Assembly (NCBI RefSeq): GCF_027116575.1
Contig: NZ_CP098252.1
Location: 62,001-126,000 of the forward strand
DNA: 64,000 bases
Source of the DNA: Oxalobacter aliiformigenes
Lineage (GTDB): Bacteria; Pseudomonadota; Gammaproteobacteria; Burkholderiales; Burkholderiaceae_D
Direction: 5' to 3'
Shown here: positions 1 through 9,619 of the stretch, piece by piece
Position numbering within the stretch: position 1 is the first letter of the stretch
Layout of the letters: every line of letters begins with the position of its first letter
Notes under the pieces: model-generated
What the model saw: only the letters and a program-made list of their open reading frames with translations
What the model was told of the DNA's origin: nothing
Databases searched by the model: none
Position numbers and translations under genes: made by a program

Positions 1-214
1 CCGCCGTGATCCCGCCGCCGGTGCACCCAGCCGCACAATGTTACAGTCTGACCGAGCAATGCCTCGGTAGTAAGGCCACAATAATTAGTTCGCATGGACA
101 TAAATATCTACTTTTCTCAATTAGGTTTCGTGACTTGCCGAACGTTTCCGTTCCCGTATATACATCGGTTCAGCCAACCGGATTGCACAATACAGGCCAT
201 ATGGCCTGCCCGAA
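1..214. other. Left-edge noncoding stretch
   Basis: I see no convincing gene here. The only structure is a perfect 16-base palindrome, CAGGCCATATGGCCTG at 193-208, seven bases beyond the stop of the leftward gene at 215. It could form a hairpin in that gene's transcript, but no T-run follows it. In related bacteria a DUF502 gene and aspS often lie beyond this zinc-ribbon gene; neither is visible in these 214 bases. Confidence 0.4.
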
Positions 215-478
215 TCACCCGCAGGTACCCGTATCCGGATTGCTCATCGGACAACAGCTGCATGCCGATGGACTTGCATCTGAATGACCGCTATGACTGT
301 TTTTGAAATCGGTTTCGTACCAACCTGTTCCCTTCAGCTGAAAGGCGGCTGCAGTCAATTGTTTTTTGAAGCTCTCTTTACCGCAAGAAGGACAAACAGT
401 CAGGGGCTTATCAGACAATTTTTGCAGTACATCCTTGGAAAAACCGCATTCTTCACAACGATAAGCATAAATTGGCAT
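215..478 (-). CDS. FmdB-family zinc-ribbon protein
   Basis: An 87-residue protein opening with MPIYAYRCEECG. Four cysteines in two CxxC pairs (Cys8/Cys11 and Cys29/Cys32) form the zinc ribbon typical of the FmdB/CxxC_CXXC_SSSS family. The C-terminal third is low in complexity and ends in extra cysteines (SACSCCPM and a terminal CG), a common variable tail in this family. The start at 478 is preferred over an upstream extension to 538 because family members begin MPIYxYxC. Family members were first seen beside formamidase genes in other organisms, but the molecular role is unsettled, and nothing here supports a specific function. Confidence 0.8.
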   Translation of the reverse strand: MPIYAYRCEECGFSKDVLQKLSDKPLTVCPSCGKESFKKQLTAAAFQLKGTGWYETDFKNSHSGHSDASPSACSCCPMSNPDTGTCG

Positions 479-548
479 TTTTAACTCCAAAAAATCCCGT
501 AAACGTAAAATTATAGTTCTTTTCAAAAAGAAATACACGGGCCGCCGG

Positions 549-1967
549 TCACGCCCTGTTTCCAGGCCGCCAGAACAATAAAGAACCCGCCACCATACCG
601 ACCAGCCCCATCAGAAGTCCCATCAGCTGGGGTGGGAATATGCCGTCAGGATAAAAAATTTCCAGGGAAATCCAGGTCAGCAATCCCATAATCACCGACG
701 TCAGGGCCCCGAAATTATTGGCATGCTTCCAGAAAAAACCGAAAATGAGCGGAATGAAAGCTGCCACCAACGTCACCTTGTAGGCATTTTCCACCATCTC
801 GAAAATGCTTGAATCGGTATTCATGGCAAAGATAGTGACAATTCCCGCAAAAACAAGAACCACCACCCGCATCAGCAATAAAGACTGCCTGTCCGACAAA
901 TCCGGCAATATTTCTTTCATGATATTTTCGGAAAAAGTGACCGACGGTGCGAGCAGCGTCGCGCTGGCACAGCTTTTGATGGCGGAAAGCAGCGCTCCGA
1001 AAAACATGACTTGCGCAAAAATCGGCATATACGTCATGATCATCACGGGCAGAATCATCTGGGAATCCTGATCGATATAGCTTTCGACCAGCAATGGATC
1101 AACCAGCATCGCCGAATAACACAAAAACATCGGCACCAGGGCAAACAAAAGATAAAAAATACCTCCCACAATGGAAGCATTTCTTGCGACATTTTCATTT
1201 TTGGAGGAAGCGACACGCTGGAAAACGTCCTGTTGCGGAATGGAACCGAACATCAGCGTCACCCAGGCCCCGAAAAACCACAATATATCTCTCAGATCCG
1301 GTTTTGGATAAATCCGCAATTTCCCTGCTTCCGCCGCATGGCGGATCACGATATCGGCCCCTCCAACCATACCGGATACTTCCCAACTGATATAGATGAT
1401 CCCGATCACAATGATGATCATTTGCAGAAAATCGGTGATCGCCACCGACCACATACCGCCCATCAAAGTATAAACAAGCACACTGACCGAACCGATAATC
1501 ATGCCGGTATTCATCGAAATGGCGCCACCCGATATGACATTGAATACCAGCCCCAGCGCCTTGATCTGGGCAGCCACCCACCCGAGGTAAGAAACGACAA
1601 TACAGAGCGAAACGATAATTTCAACCGCCCGGCCATAACGATTGCGGTAATAATCGCTGATCGTCATGAGATTCATCCTGTAAAGCCGCTTGGCAAAAAG
1701 AAGTCCCACGAGAACCAGACACATGGCCGATCCGAAAGGATCGGCTATCACACCGGTAAATCCTTCCTTGACAAACGTGGCGGGAATACCCAGCACGGCC
1801 TCGGAGCCGAACCAAGTCGCGAAAACCGTTGCGGTGACAACCGACATGGGCAAGGACCTGCCGGCAATTGCAAAATCCTTTGAGTTTCTGACATAGCGCG
1901 CCGCATAAATTCCGATGCCAACGGAAACGATCCAGTACAGGACGACAAACCAGATAAGTGTATTCAT
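549..1967 (-). CDS. Sodium:solute symporter (SSS family)
   Basis: A 472-residue integral membrane protein, hydrophobic from end to end, with about a dozen predicted helices. The N-terminal segment containing SKDFAIAGRSLPM followed by a glycine/alanine-rich helix with TWFGSEAVLGIPA is typical of SSS-family sodium-coupled transporters. I place the start at 1967 (MNTLIWFVVLYW) because the in-frame extension to 2066 is not hydrophobic and looks like leader sequence. It lies between ubiB and the FmdB gene on the same strand. The substrate cannot be read from sequence; metabolites such as organic acids, amino acids or sugars are all carried by this family. Confidence 0.85.
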   Translation of the reverse strand: MNTLIWFVVLYWIVSVGIGIYAARYVRNSKDFAIAGRSLPMSVVTATVFATWFGSEAVLGIPATFVKEGFTGVIADPFGSAMCLVLVGLLFAKRLYRMNLMTISDYYRNRYGRAVEIIVSLCIVVSYLGWVAAQIKALGLVFNVISGGAISMNTGMIIGSVSVLVYTLMGGMWSVAITDFLQMIIIVIGIIYISWEVSGMVGGADIVIRHAAEAGKLRIYPKPDLRDILWFFGAWVTLMFGSIPQQDVFQRVASSKNENVARNASIVGGIFYLLFALVPMFLCYSAMLVDPLLVESYIDQDSQMILPVMIMTYMPIFAQVMFFGALLSAIKSCASATLLAPSVTFSENIMKEILPDLSDRQSLLLMRVVVLVFAGIVTIFAMNTDSSIFEMVENAYKVTLVAAFIPLIFGFFWKHANNFGALTSVIMGLLTWISLEIFYPDGIFPPQLMGLLMGLVGMVAGSLLFWRPGNRA

Positions 1968-2114
1968 GGAAGCATATGTACGGAACGACGCGTTGAAAAC
2001 GGTGCAGATTATACTGGCAGAAGTCTGTGACAATACGAAAATTTTTCGTATTGATTCCACTGCCATCTCTTAAAGACAAAAAAGGCTGTTGCTTTATTTG
2101 AACAGATCGAAATC

Positions 2115-3677
2115 TCAGAAAAAATAATGCCAGTTCATCAAAATCCTCACCAGCAAAACCCCCATCAGAACACCGCTGGCGAAATACAGAAACCGGGTCA
2201 GACGACGATTGATTGAAGCCTGTTCAAGGATCATCCTGTCGAGTAATTCCGTCTTTCTGTCCGGCCTGGCAATATTTTTCAGCGCTTCCTCAACCAGACA
2301 TGGCAATTGGGGAAGAATACGGCTGTAATTGACGGCTTCCATTCTGAACCGGTCCACCAAGCCTCTTATGCCGACCTGTCTGTCCATCCAGTCTTCAAGA
2401 AATGGCTTGGCGGTCTTCCATAAATCAAGATCCGGATCGAGCTGACGCCCAAGCCCTTCGATATTCAGCATGGTTTTCTGCAACAGGACAAGTTGCGGCT
2501 GGATTTCGATATTGAACCGTCTTGATGTCTGGAACAGGCGCATCAAAACCAGCCCGAATGAAAAATCCCTGAGCGGTCGGTCGAACATCGGCTCGCAACA
2601 TGTCCTGACAGCCGCTTCCAGTTCCACCACACTGGTATCCGGCGGTGCCCAGCCGGATTCGATATTGGCTTGTGCCACCATCCTGTAATCACGACGGAAA
2701 AACGCCACGAAATTCTTCGAAAGATACTCTTTGTCGAAATCATCCAGCATGCCAACGATACCCAGATCCAGAGCGATATATCTGCCAAAAGTTGCCGGTT
2801 CCACAGAAATCAGAATATTTCCGGGATGCATGTCGGCATGAAAAAAAGCATCTCTGAACACCTGGGTCAAAAATATCTCAACCCCGTTACTGGCCAGTTT
2901 TTTCAGATCCAGCCCGGCTTCAACCAGCCTGTCTGTCTGCGAAATCGGAATACCGACCATTTTTTCCATGACCATGACATTGGTGGAACAATAATCCCAG
3001 AATATCTCAGGGACAATCAGTTTGTCGGATTCCGCAAAATTCCGGCGCAACTGGCTGTAATTGGCCGCTTCCCGCAACAGATCAAGTTCATCGTGAAGCG
3101 ACTTGTCGAATTCATGCACAACCGCCGTCAGACGCAGGCGTTTTCCATCCCGCCAGAATCTTTCTCCCAGAGAAGCGAAAACATACATCAATTCAATGTC
3201 CCGTCCGATCCGTTTCTGCATTTCCGGCCGCAACACCTTGACAGCCACTTCACGTCCATTGTGAAGGGTTGCAAAATGAACCTGTGCAACGGAAGCGGAA
3301 GCGACCGGAACCGGATCAAAGCGCGCAAACAGTTTTTCCGGAGGGGCACCGAGATATTCCGTAATCTGTTCCACGGCCAGATTCGAATCGAATGGAGGCA
3401 CGCGATCCTGCAATTTCGACAGTTCATCGGCAATTTCAGTCGGCAGCAGATCACGGCGTGTCGAGAGCATCTGACCGAACTTGATGAAAATGGGCCCCAG
3501 TTCTTCCAGCGCCTTCCGCAACCGTACCCCGGGAGAAATCGACAGACGACGCCAGAAAAACAGGGAACGGTAAAGTACGGCAAAACGCCTGCCTGGAAAA
3601 TACGATACAGCCATTTCATCCAGACCGTATCGGAAAAGAATGTAAAAAATAACGATCAGTCTCCAGACTTTTCGCAT
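2115..3677 (-). CDS. ubiB: Ubiquinone biosynthesis ATPase-like kinase UbiB
   Basis: A 520-residue member of the UbiB/ABC1/ADCK atypical kinase family, required for ubiquinone production and thought to help handle lipid intermediates at the inner membrane. The family-specific KxGQ motif is present (KFGQ, residues 66-69), followed by STRRDLLP, an ATP-binding AVKVLRP segment in the middle, and a DLG-type metal-binding motif (LDLGIVGML). The C-terminus carries a hydrophobic segment near FLYFASGVLMGVLLVRIL that anchors the protein. Length matches the family. In related bacteria ubiE, ubiJ and ubiB are neighbours; here ubiE is upstream with a Tim44-like gene, but no ubiJ is seen between them. Confidence 0.93.
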   Translation of the reverse strand: MRKVWRLIVIFYILFRYGLDEMAVSYFPGRRFAVLYRSLFFWRRLSISPGVRLRKALEELGPIFIKFGQMLSTRRDLLPTEIADELSKLQDRVPPFDSNLAVEQITEYLGAPPEKLFARFDPVPVASASVAQVHFATLHNGREVAVKVLRPEMQKRIGRDIELMYVFASLGERFWRDGKRLRLTAVVHEFDKSLHDELDLLREAANYSQLRRNFAESDKLIVPEIFWDYCSTNVMVMEKMVGIPISQTDRLVEAGLDLKKLASNGVEIFLTQVFRDAFFHADMHPGNILISVEPATFGRYIALDLGIVGMLDDFDKEYLSKNFVAFFRRDYRMVAQANIESGWAPPDTSVVELEAAVRTCCEPMFDRPLRDFSFGLVLMRLFQTSRRFNIEIQPQLVLLQKTMLNIEGLGRQLDPDLDLWKTAKPFLEDWMDRQVGIRGLVDRFRMEAVNYSRILPQLPCLVEEALKNIARPDRKTELLDRMILEQASINRRLTRFLYFASGVLMGVLLVRILMNWHYFF

Positions 3678-3810
3678 TATTCCATTACTCCCATTAACAT
3701 AATGCCCCCGTTCATGCGCTTTTCTGTTTTGAAATACGATATGTCATTTTTCGAAGGCCGACCACATAAAGACCGGTAAAGCCTCATCATCGCCATAACA
3801 TTCCCATCAA

Positions 3811-3844
3811 AAAACAAAACCGCCCGCGACAGGAAGCGGACGGT
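3811..3844 (-). terminator. Rho-independent terminator after the Tim44-like gene
   Basis: On the minus strand ACCGTCCGC (3844-3836) pairs with GCGGGCGGT (3827-3819), followed by TTTTGTTTT. It lies just past the stop of the Tim44-like gene at 3872 and would separate that gene from ubiB. Confidence 0.7.
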
Positions 3845-3871
3845 TCATGCGATGACAGAACTCGCAAAACA

Positions 3872-4783
3872 TCAGGACAATTGCTGAATGCCCGCCAGAA
3901 CCCAGCCATTCTTTCTGGAAACAGGCCGGGTGAGATTCCAGACTTCCTGGAACGATTCCGGTTCAGCGCCTTCCTTTTCACGGATCTTGCCACTGAACTT
4001 CACACTGGCCATATATTCGTCGCCCAATGTCTCGATTCCAAGGAGCTCGGCATCCAGCGACACGACATCGGTCACATTCGGGGCAGCACCACGTTCCTGC
4101 AACTGCAAGCGGATTTCCGCAAACATCTCCGGTGTCGTGAATTCATGGATATCATTGATATCCGCTTTGTCCCACGCTGCCTGCATCCGGATGAAATAGG
4201 ATTTCGCCGCCCTCAGAAACGCCGGCACATCAAAATCAGCCGGAATACCCCATGTATCATTGTTCTGTGAACCGTTTTCCATACCTGTACTTCCCGGAAA
4301 CTGACGCGACAAACCGGAACCGATTTCAGGCGTGGCCGGATGATTGTAGCCGGTTTCCTGATAGCTGCTGGCATAGGCATTCGTATTCTGTTCACGCTGT
4401 CTGCCGGAAAAGCGCCGCAACAAAAACCGCACGACATACACGATAATGACCAACATCAAAATGGTGCTGATCATGCCCGCCATATCGCCACCAATACCGA
4501 AATGGCTCAATAACGCACCCAGACCGAGTCCAAGAAGCGCCCCGCCGAGAATGCCGCCCCACCGGCTGGCCGGCCTGGCGGCATTGGCAGCCTGCGACGG
4601 ATTGGCGGCACGCTGGGCCTGCTGGCCGGGCTGCGCCATATTTCTCTGCATGGGAGCAATACGACCGATATTGGACGATTGTCGTCCGAACGATCCGCCT
4701 CCCAGTCTTCTCGCCTGTACGTCCGTCATGACCATTGATGCCAGACCGACCACCAAAACGAATGCAAGCAGAATTTTTTTCAT
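3872..4783 (-). CDS. Tim44-like domain protein, secreted or membrane-bound
   Basis: A 303-residue protein with an N-terminal signal-like segment (MKKILLAFVLVVGLASMVMT), an alanine/glutamine-rich stretch, and glycine-rich hydrophobic helices near residues 78-120 (ILGGALLGLGLGALL, then ILMLVIIVYVVRFLL). The C-terminal 150 residues have the character of the Tim44-like domain seen in mitochondrial import factors and in many bacterial envelope proteins. Bacterial members next to ubiE are common in Burkholderiales; their role is not established. It starts 12 bases after ubiE, so the two are probably co-transcribed. Confidence 0.8.
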   Translation of the reverse strand: MKKILLAFVLVVGLASMVMTDVQARRLGGGSFGRQSSNIGRIAPMQRNMAQPGQQAQRAANPSQAANAARPASRWGGILGGALLGLGLGALLSHFGIGGDMAGMISTILMLVIIVYVVRFLLRRFSGRQREQNTNAYASSYQETGYNHPATPEIGSGLSRQFPGSTGMENGSQNNDTWGIPADFDVPAFLRAAKSYFIRMQAAWDKADINDIHEFTTPEMFAEIRLQLQERGAAPNVTDVVSLDAELLGIETLGDEYMASVKFSGKIREKEGAEPESFQEVWNLTRPVSRKNGWVLAGIQQLS

Positions 4784-4795
4784 AAATCTCCTGTT

Positions 4796-5530
4796 TTATA
4801 ACTTCATACCGGTATGAAGAGCGACCACTCCAGCGGTCAGATTGAAAAATCTGGCGCAGACAAATCCGGCATCTTCCATCATTTTCTGCAAAGTTGCCTG
4901 ATCAGGATGAACCCGTATGGATTCCGCCAGATAACGATAACTCTCCGCGCTTTTCGCCACATGCTTGCCCAGCCACGGCAACACGGAAAACGAATACATA
5001 TCATACAGGTTCCGCAAAGGTTTCCAAACCCTTGAAAACTCAAGAACCAGCAATTTCCCTCCCTGTTTCAGGACGCGGTTCATTTCCGACAAGGCATCTT
5101 CCTTGTGAGTCATGTTCCTCAGACCGAACGACACGACGACCCTGTCGAAATAATTGTCGGGAAACGGGAGTTTCTCGGCATCACAGACCATGGCCGGCAC
5201 AATGACCCCCTTGTTCAACAATCTGTCACGACCATATTGCAACATGGTTTCATTGATATCCGTCAGCCAGACTTCGCCGTTTTTTCCGACCTGTTTCGCA
5301 AAAGACAACGTCAGATCGCCCGTCCCGCCGGCAACATCCAGAACTTTGTAGCCTTCCCGGATACCTGCCTGCGACACGGCAAACGCCTTCCACAAACGAT
5401 GAAGACCACATGACATCAGATCATTCATCAAATCGTAATGCCGGGCAACATGATTGAAAACTTCGGCTACCTTTTCCGTTTTTTCACGTTCATCTATTTT
5501 TTGATAACCGAAATGAGTCAGCTTGGACAT
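4796..5530 (-). CDS. ubiE: Ubiquinone/menaquinone C-methyltransferase UbiE
   Basis: A 244-residue class I SAM-dependent methyltransferase that carries out the C-methylation step of ubiquinone or menaquinone synthesis. The SAM-binding motif [11 protein letters not shown] lies at residues 63-73, and the family signature [20 protein letters not shown] follows in the middle. The N-terminal [13 protein letters not shown] is the usual UbiE opening. HIT and YqaA genes lie directly upstream with gaps of 5 and 3 bases, so yqaA, the HIT gene, ubiE and the Tim44-like gene look like one leftward transcription unit. Which quinone is made cannot be told from this gene. Confidence 0.95.
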   Translation of the reverse strand: MSKLTHFGYQKIDEREKTEKVAEVFNHVARHYDLMNDLMSCGLHRLWKAFAVSQAGIREGYKVLDVAGGTGDLTLSFAKQVGKNGEVWLTDINETMLQYGRDRLLNKGVIVPAMVCDAEKLPFPDNYFDRVVVSFGLRNMTHKEDALSEMNRVLKQGGKLLVLEFSRVWKPLRNLYDMYSFSVLPWLGKHVAKSAESYRYLAESIRVHPDQATLQKMMEDAGFVCARFFNLTAGVVALHTGMKL

Positions 5531-5535
5531 AAAAA

Positions 5536-5985
5536 TTATCGTTGCAACGAAAGACCGTATTGTTCATTCAGCACATCGGACAACATTTTCCGCAATTCGG
5601 GAATTTTTCCTTTCCTGAACATCGTTTCTTTTTGATCCGGTTCCCGTTTCGCAACCGACCAAACGGAATCCGGAAAACTTCTGTCGTTCACATATCGTGG
5701 TATGACATGCCAGTGTATATGAGGCACCACGTTTCCCAGAGAAGCCAGATTGACCTTGTCAGGCTGCATGACATCCCGGATACACTTTTCCACCAGCCAC
5801 ACGACATTCATCACCTCCACACGGTCGGCTTCGGAAAGATCCGTCATTTCAGCGACGTGATCATTCCATACCACCCTGCAGAAACCCGGATAATCCGGCT
5901 CATCCACCAGCAATACCCGCCACTTCCCACTGACATATACCGGTTCGTTCCGATCCGGAGCACAAAACACGCAGTTACCTACCAT
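5536..5985 (-). CDS. HIT-family hydrolase
   Basis: A 149-residue histidine-triad protein. The triad HIHWH is at residues 89-93, inside [14 protein letters not shown], and an N-terminal CVFC pair may bind metal. Proteins of this family hydrolyse or transfer nucleoside phosphoramidates and dinucleotides. It is packed between yqaA (3-base gap) and ubiE (5-base gap). The substrate is unknown. Confidence 0.88.
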   Translation of the reverse strand: MVGNCVFCAPDRNEPVYVSGKWRVLLVDEPDYPGFCRVVWNDHVAEMTDLSEADRVEVMNVVWLVEKCIRDVMQPDKVNLASLGNVVPHIHWHVIPRYVNDRSFPDSVWSVAKREPDQKETMFRKGKIPELRKMLSDVLNEQYGLSLQR

Positions 5986-5988
5986 AAT

Positions 5989-6480
5989 CTACCCCAAAAA
6001 CCGTGCCAGTTCACGCCATGAACTGTCAGGGATATACAAAAGCAGCCAGGTCATCAGAATGTACCGTACCAGTTTGCCTGTCGCCATATAAGCCACACAA
6101 GGCCAAAACGGCAACTTCAGCCATCCGCCCAACGTACACAACGGATCCCCGATTCCGGGAACCCAGCTCAAAAGCATTGTCTTGGCACCGTGCTTTTCAA
6201 GCCAGCCGAACCACATCGTCTTCCGCTCTTTGGCAAAAGCTTCCTTGGCGCCATATCCTATCCAGTAATTGAGAATGCCTCCGAGCGTATTGCCGGCTGT
6301 CGCGACAATCATCACCTGCCAGAACAGCGACCTGTCAGCAGCGACCACCGCAAAAACGGCCGGTTCCGACCCAAGCGGCAACAATGTCGCCGATATAAAA
6401 CTGATAATGAATACCGAAGTCAGCCCCACCTCTGGAACGGCGAGATACCCCAGCAACCAGTGAACAGCCGATTCGATCAT
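5989..6480 (-). CDS. yqaA: YqaA-family (DedA/VTT-like) membrane protein
   Basis: A 163-residue membrane protein. The segment with TLLPLGSEPAVFAV, then NTLGGILNYWIGY and a GWLKLPFWPCVAYMATGKLVRY stretch late in the chain fits the short YqaA branch of the DedA/SNARE-associated family. Larger relatives act as lipid scramblases in the inner membrane; the role of YqaA itself is not settled. It heads the leftward yqaA-HIT-ubiE-Tim44 unit and faces ilvA across a 142-base divergent spacer. Confidence 0.82.
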   Translation of the reverse strand: MIESAVHWLLGYLAVPEVGLTSVFIISFISATLLPLGSEPAVFAVVAADRSLFWQVMIVATAGNTLGGILNYWIGYGAKEAFAKERKTMWFGWLEKHGAKTMLLSWVPGIGDPLCTLGGWLKLPFWPCVAYMATGKLVRYILMTWLLLYIPDSSWRELARFLG

Positions 6481-6622
6481 TTCAAAAGATTTTCCATATT
6501 TCCCCGGGACATGAAACCATCCGGCGAAATCCGCTCAGGGAAGCAATCATGCAAAAAAGGCCAAGCATACCAGACGGGGATTATAATGTTGCGAAAAATT
6601 ACAGACGTTGTCCAGCATCATT

Positions 6623-8152
6623 ATGACCGATTACTTGAAAAAAATTCTTACTGCACGCGTATACGATGTCGCCATCGAATCGCCTCTTGAGCCCGCGCCC
6701 AATCTTTCAAAGCGAACGAAAAACCATATTCTCTTAAAACGTGAAGACATGCAAAGTGTCTTCAGTTTCAAGCTTCGCGGAGCTTATAACAAAATGGCCA
6801 ATCTTTCCGCCAGCCAGCTGGGAAAGGGGGTTATTTGCGCATCCGCCGGCAATCACGCCCAGGGAGTCGCTCTGTCTGCCAGAAAACTGGACTGCAAGGC
6901 CGTCATCGCGATGCCAACCACAACGCCCCCCGTCAAAATTGAAGCAGTCCGGACACACGGAGGCGACAACGTTGAAATCGTTCTTTTCGGCGATTCTTTT
7001 TCTGATACCTGCGATCACGCGAAAATGCTTGAAAAAGAACGTCACCTGACATTTATTCACCCATTTGACGATCCGGATGTCATTGCCGGTCAGGGAACGA
7101 TCGGTATGGAAATTCTCCGTCAGCACTCCGGGCCGATCCATGCCATTTTCGTGCCGGTAGGAGGCGGCGGACTGATTGCCGGTATTGCCGCATACGTCAA
7201 GAAAATCCGTCCCGAAATCAGAATAATCGGTGTGGAAACGGTTGATTCCTGTGCCATGAAACAAAGTCTCGATGCCGGCAAACGTATCAACCTGCCGGAT
7301 GTCGGTCTTTTCTCCGACGGAACGGCAGTCAAGCTGGTCGGAGAAGAAACCTTCCGGCTTTCCCGGGAATATGTGGACGAAATCGTTCTTGTCGATACGG
7401 ATGATGTGTGCGCCGCCATCAAGGACGTCTTTCTGGATACCCGAAGTATCCCGGAACCGGCCGGGGCACTTGCTATCGCCGGCATAAAAACCTATATCGA
7501 ACAGCACGAAGAAACAGGCAATCCCCTGGAAAACATGACGATGGTCGCTGTTACATCGGGTGCCAACATGAATTTCGACCGGTTGCGTTTCGTGGCTGAA
7601 CGTGCAGACGTCGGCGAAAACCGCGAAGCCGTTCTGGCTGTTACGATTCCGGAAGAACGTGGCAGTTTTCGCCGGTTCTGCGAGCTGATCGGTCCCCGTC
7701 ATGTGACCGAATTCAATTACCGCATCAGCGACGACAAGGCAGCTCATGTTTTCGTGGGTATTGAAGTCAAAAACCGCAAGGAAAAAAACGAGATCATCGC
7801 GACATTTGAAAACAGCCGTTACCGTACTATCGATTTGAGCGATGACGAACTTGGCAAACTCCATATCCGCTATATGGTCGGCGGGAAAAGCCCGTTCGCG
7901 GAAAATGAACTGCTCTACCGTTTCGAATTCCCGGAACGGCCTGGCGCCCTGATGCGCTTTCTTTCATCAATGGCGCCGAACTGGAACATCAGCCTTTTCC
8001 ATTACCGGAACCACGGCGCGGATTACGGGCGGGTACTTGTCGGACTGCAAGTACCGCAACAGGACATGAAAGCGTTTGATCAATTCCTTTCGACTATCGG
8101 TTATCCTTACTGGAACGAAAGCGACAATCCTGTTTACAAGCTGTTCCTCTAA
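6623..8152 (+). CDS. ilvA: Threonine dehydratase, biosynthetic
   Basis: A 509-residue PLP enzyme that deaminates threonine to 2-oxobutanoate, the first step of isoleucine synthesis. The PLP lysine is in SFKLRGAY (Lys50), and the glycine-rich phosphate-binding loop is [11 protein letters not shown]. The long C-terminal part holds two ACT-like regulatory repeats, marking the allosteric biosynthetic form, normally inhibited by isoleucine, rather than the short catabolic form. I use the ATG at 6623; an upstream TTG at 6608 would add five residues. queF begins 26 bases after its stop. Confidence 0.94.
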   Translation: MTDYLKKILTARVYDVAIESPLEPAPNLSKRTKNHILLKREDMQSVFSFKLRGAYNKMANLSASQLGKGVICASAGNHAQGVALSARKLDCKAVIAMPTTTPPVKIEAVRTHGGDNVEIVLFGDSFSDTCDHAKMLEKERHLTFIHPFDDPDVIAGQGTIGMEILRQHSGPIHAIFVPVGGGGLIAGIAAYVKKIRPEIRIIGVETVDSCAMKQSLDAGKRINLPDVGLFSDGTAVKLVGEETFRLSREYVDEIVLVDTDDVCAAIKDVFLDTRSIPEPAGALAIAGIKTYIEQHEETGNPLENMTMVAVTSGANMNFDRLRFVAERADVGENREAVLAVTIPEERGSFRRFCELIGPRHVTEFNYRISDDKAAHVFVGIEVKNRKEKNEIIATFENSRYRTIDLSDDELGKLHIRYMVGGKSPFAENELLYRFEFPERPGALMRFLSSMAPNWNISLFHYRNHGADYGRVLVGLQVPQQDMKAFDQFLSTIGYPYWNESDNPVYKLFL

Positions 8153-8178
8153 CCTTAAACGATATCGGGCAATTTGCT

Positions 8179-9018
8179 ATGACACCTGCAGACAGCATGA
8201 AAAATTCCCCTCTCGGGAAAACGACGGAATATCCGACCCAGTACGATCCATCCCTGTTATATGCGATCGAACGTATCCCTATGAGAGAAAAACTGGGTAT
8301 TTCCGGTTCCCTGCCGTTTTTCGGACTCGACTTCTGGAACACCTATGAGCTCTCCTGGCTCAATCTGCGCGGCAAACCCCAGGTAGCTATCATGAGTTTC
8401 AATGTATCAGCGGATTCGCCCAGAATCGTCGAATCAAAATCGCTGAAACTTTATCTGAACTCTTTTTCCCAAACCAGAATGGACGAAACAGCGGACCTGA
8501 TCGATATTGTGCGTAACGATCTGGGCAATGCGTTCGGCTCGCCCGTACAAGTTTCCCTGAAACTGCCGTCAGATTTCATGGAAACGGAAATCCGGGAACT
8601 GGACGGGCTGCTCCTGGACCGTCTGGATATCGGTACCGATATCTATTCGCCCGATCCCTCTCTTTTACGAAGCAACCGTAAAGAAGCGCCCGTCGAGGAA
8701 ACGCTGGTATCCCACCTTCTGAAGACAAACTGCCCCGTTACCGGACAGCCTGACTGGGCCAGTCTCCAGATACATTATGTCGGCCCTCAAATCGATCAGG
8801 AGGGATTACTCAAATACATCATCAGCCTGAGATCTTCCAATGAATTCCATGAACAATGCGTCGAACGGATTTTTCTGGACATACTGAAATCGTGCAAACC
8901 GCAAAATCTTACCGTATATGCCCGTTATACCCGCCGGGGCGGTATCGATATCAATCCGTGGCGAAGCAATTTCACTTCCGGCAAACGCCCGCAACTGATA
9001 CGGACGGCACGCCAGTAA
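8179..9018 (+). CDS. queF: NADPH-dependent preQ0 reductase QueF (long form)
   Basis: A 279-residue QueF, which reduces the nitrile of 7-cyano-7-deazaguanine to the aminomethyl group of preQ1 on the way to queuosine in tRNA. The nitrile-attacking cysteine is Cys185 in [12 protein letters not shown], with the catalytic aspartate at 192. The family motif [12 protein letters not shown] is at residues 85-96. The length matches the two-domain proteobacterial type. No preQ1 riboswitch was recognised in the 26 bases between ilvA and queF. Confidence 0.95.
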   Translation: MTPADSMKNSPLGKTTEYPTQYDPSLLYAIERIPMREKLGISGSLPFFGLDFWNTYELSWLNLRGKPQVAIMSFNVSADSPRIVESKSLKLYLNSFSQTRMDETADLIDIVRNDLGNAFGSPVQVSLKLPSDFMETEIRELDGLLLDRLDIGTDIYSPDPSLLRSNRKEAPVEETLVSHLLKTNCPVTGQPDWASLQIHYVGPQIDQEGLLKYIISLRSSNEFHEQCVERIFLDILKSCKPQNLTVYARYTRRGGIDINPWRSNFTSGKRPQLIRTARQ

Positions 9019-9054
9019 TGCAATCCTGATTACCGGGTGCATTGCGAATCGGCA

Positions 9055-9084
9055 TGACGGACATGTCCTCCGGCGATTTATAAT
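9055..9084 (+). promoter_or_regulatory. Possible sigma-70 promoter for ptsN-hprK-rapZ
   Basis: A perfect TATAAT at 9079-9084 is preceded 18 bases upstream by TGACGG, a weak -35. It lies 30 bases before the ptsN start in the 95-base gap after queF. Confidence 0.4.
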
Positions 9085-9113
9085 GCACCCATTTCATACC
9101 GGATAGATTCACC

Positions 9114-9590
9114 ATGTCCACGAACCTTTCAAGAATTCTGCCGCCGGAAAACATTGTGCTTGACCTCGATGTATCAAGCAAGAACCGTGTTTTCGAACAG
9201 GCAGGCCTTATTTTCGAAAACAACTGCGGGATTCCCCGCTCTCTTGTAACAGAGAATCTCCTCGCACGGGAAAGTATGGGATCGACCGGACTCGGTTATG
9301 GCGTAGCCGTTCCGCACGGCCGGATAGAAGGACTGAAAATACCCTATGCCGCTTTTGTTAGACTGTCGACTCCCATCGCTTTCGGATCGCCTGACGGGAA
9401 ACCGGTCAATTTGCTTTTCTTCCTTCTGATTCCGCAAAATGTCACCCAGCAACATCTGGAAATTCTTTCGGAAATCGCCGCGATGTTTTCGGACAACCCG
9501 TGCCGTGATGCCCTTGCCCATGAAACGGATCCGGAACGGATTTACAAAATCGTCACGACCTGGAAACCCGGCCAGCCACTCCCGACCTGA
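9114..9590 (+). CDS. ptsN: Nitrogen-regulatory PTS EIIA protein
   Basis: A 158-residue EIIA-Ntr domain protein of the regulatory nitrogen phosphotransferase system. The phosphorylated histidine is His68 in GYGVAVPHGRIEG. In proteobacteria it relays phosphate from EI-Ntr and NPr and regulates potassium and carbon/nitrogen responses rather than importing sugar. It is followed by hprK after 29 bases. In many relatives rpoN and hpf lie just upstream; here the upstream gene is queF, so this cluster has been cut from that context or rearranged. Confidence 0.93.
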   Translation: MSTNLSRILPPENIVLDLDVSSKNRVFEQAGLIFENNCGIPRSLVTENLLARESMGSTGLGYGVAVPHGRIEGLKIPYAAFVRLSTPIAFGSPDGKPVNLLFFLLIPQNVTQQHLEILSEIAAMFSDNPCRDALAHETDPERIYKIVTTWKPGQPLPT

Positions 9591-9619
9591 ATCGTCCACT
9601 TTCACAATCACCACCTACC

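Noticed and set aside
2670..3779. A 369-residue open frame antisense to ubiB
   Set aside because: It lies opposite a clear UbiB gene, has no ribosome site or family motif, and arises from codon bias of the true gene.
6734..7864. A 376-residue open frame antisense to ilvA
   Set aside because: The plus-strand gene has intact PLP motifs and full length; the antisense frame shows no domain.
8153..8178. preQ1 riboswitch for queF
   Set aside because: The 26-base gap is too short and shows no aptamer-like stem.
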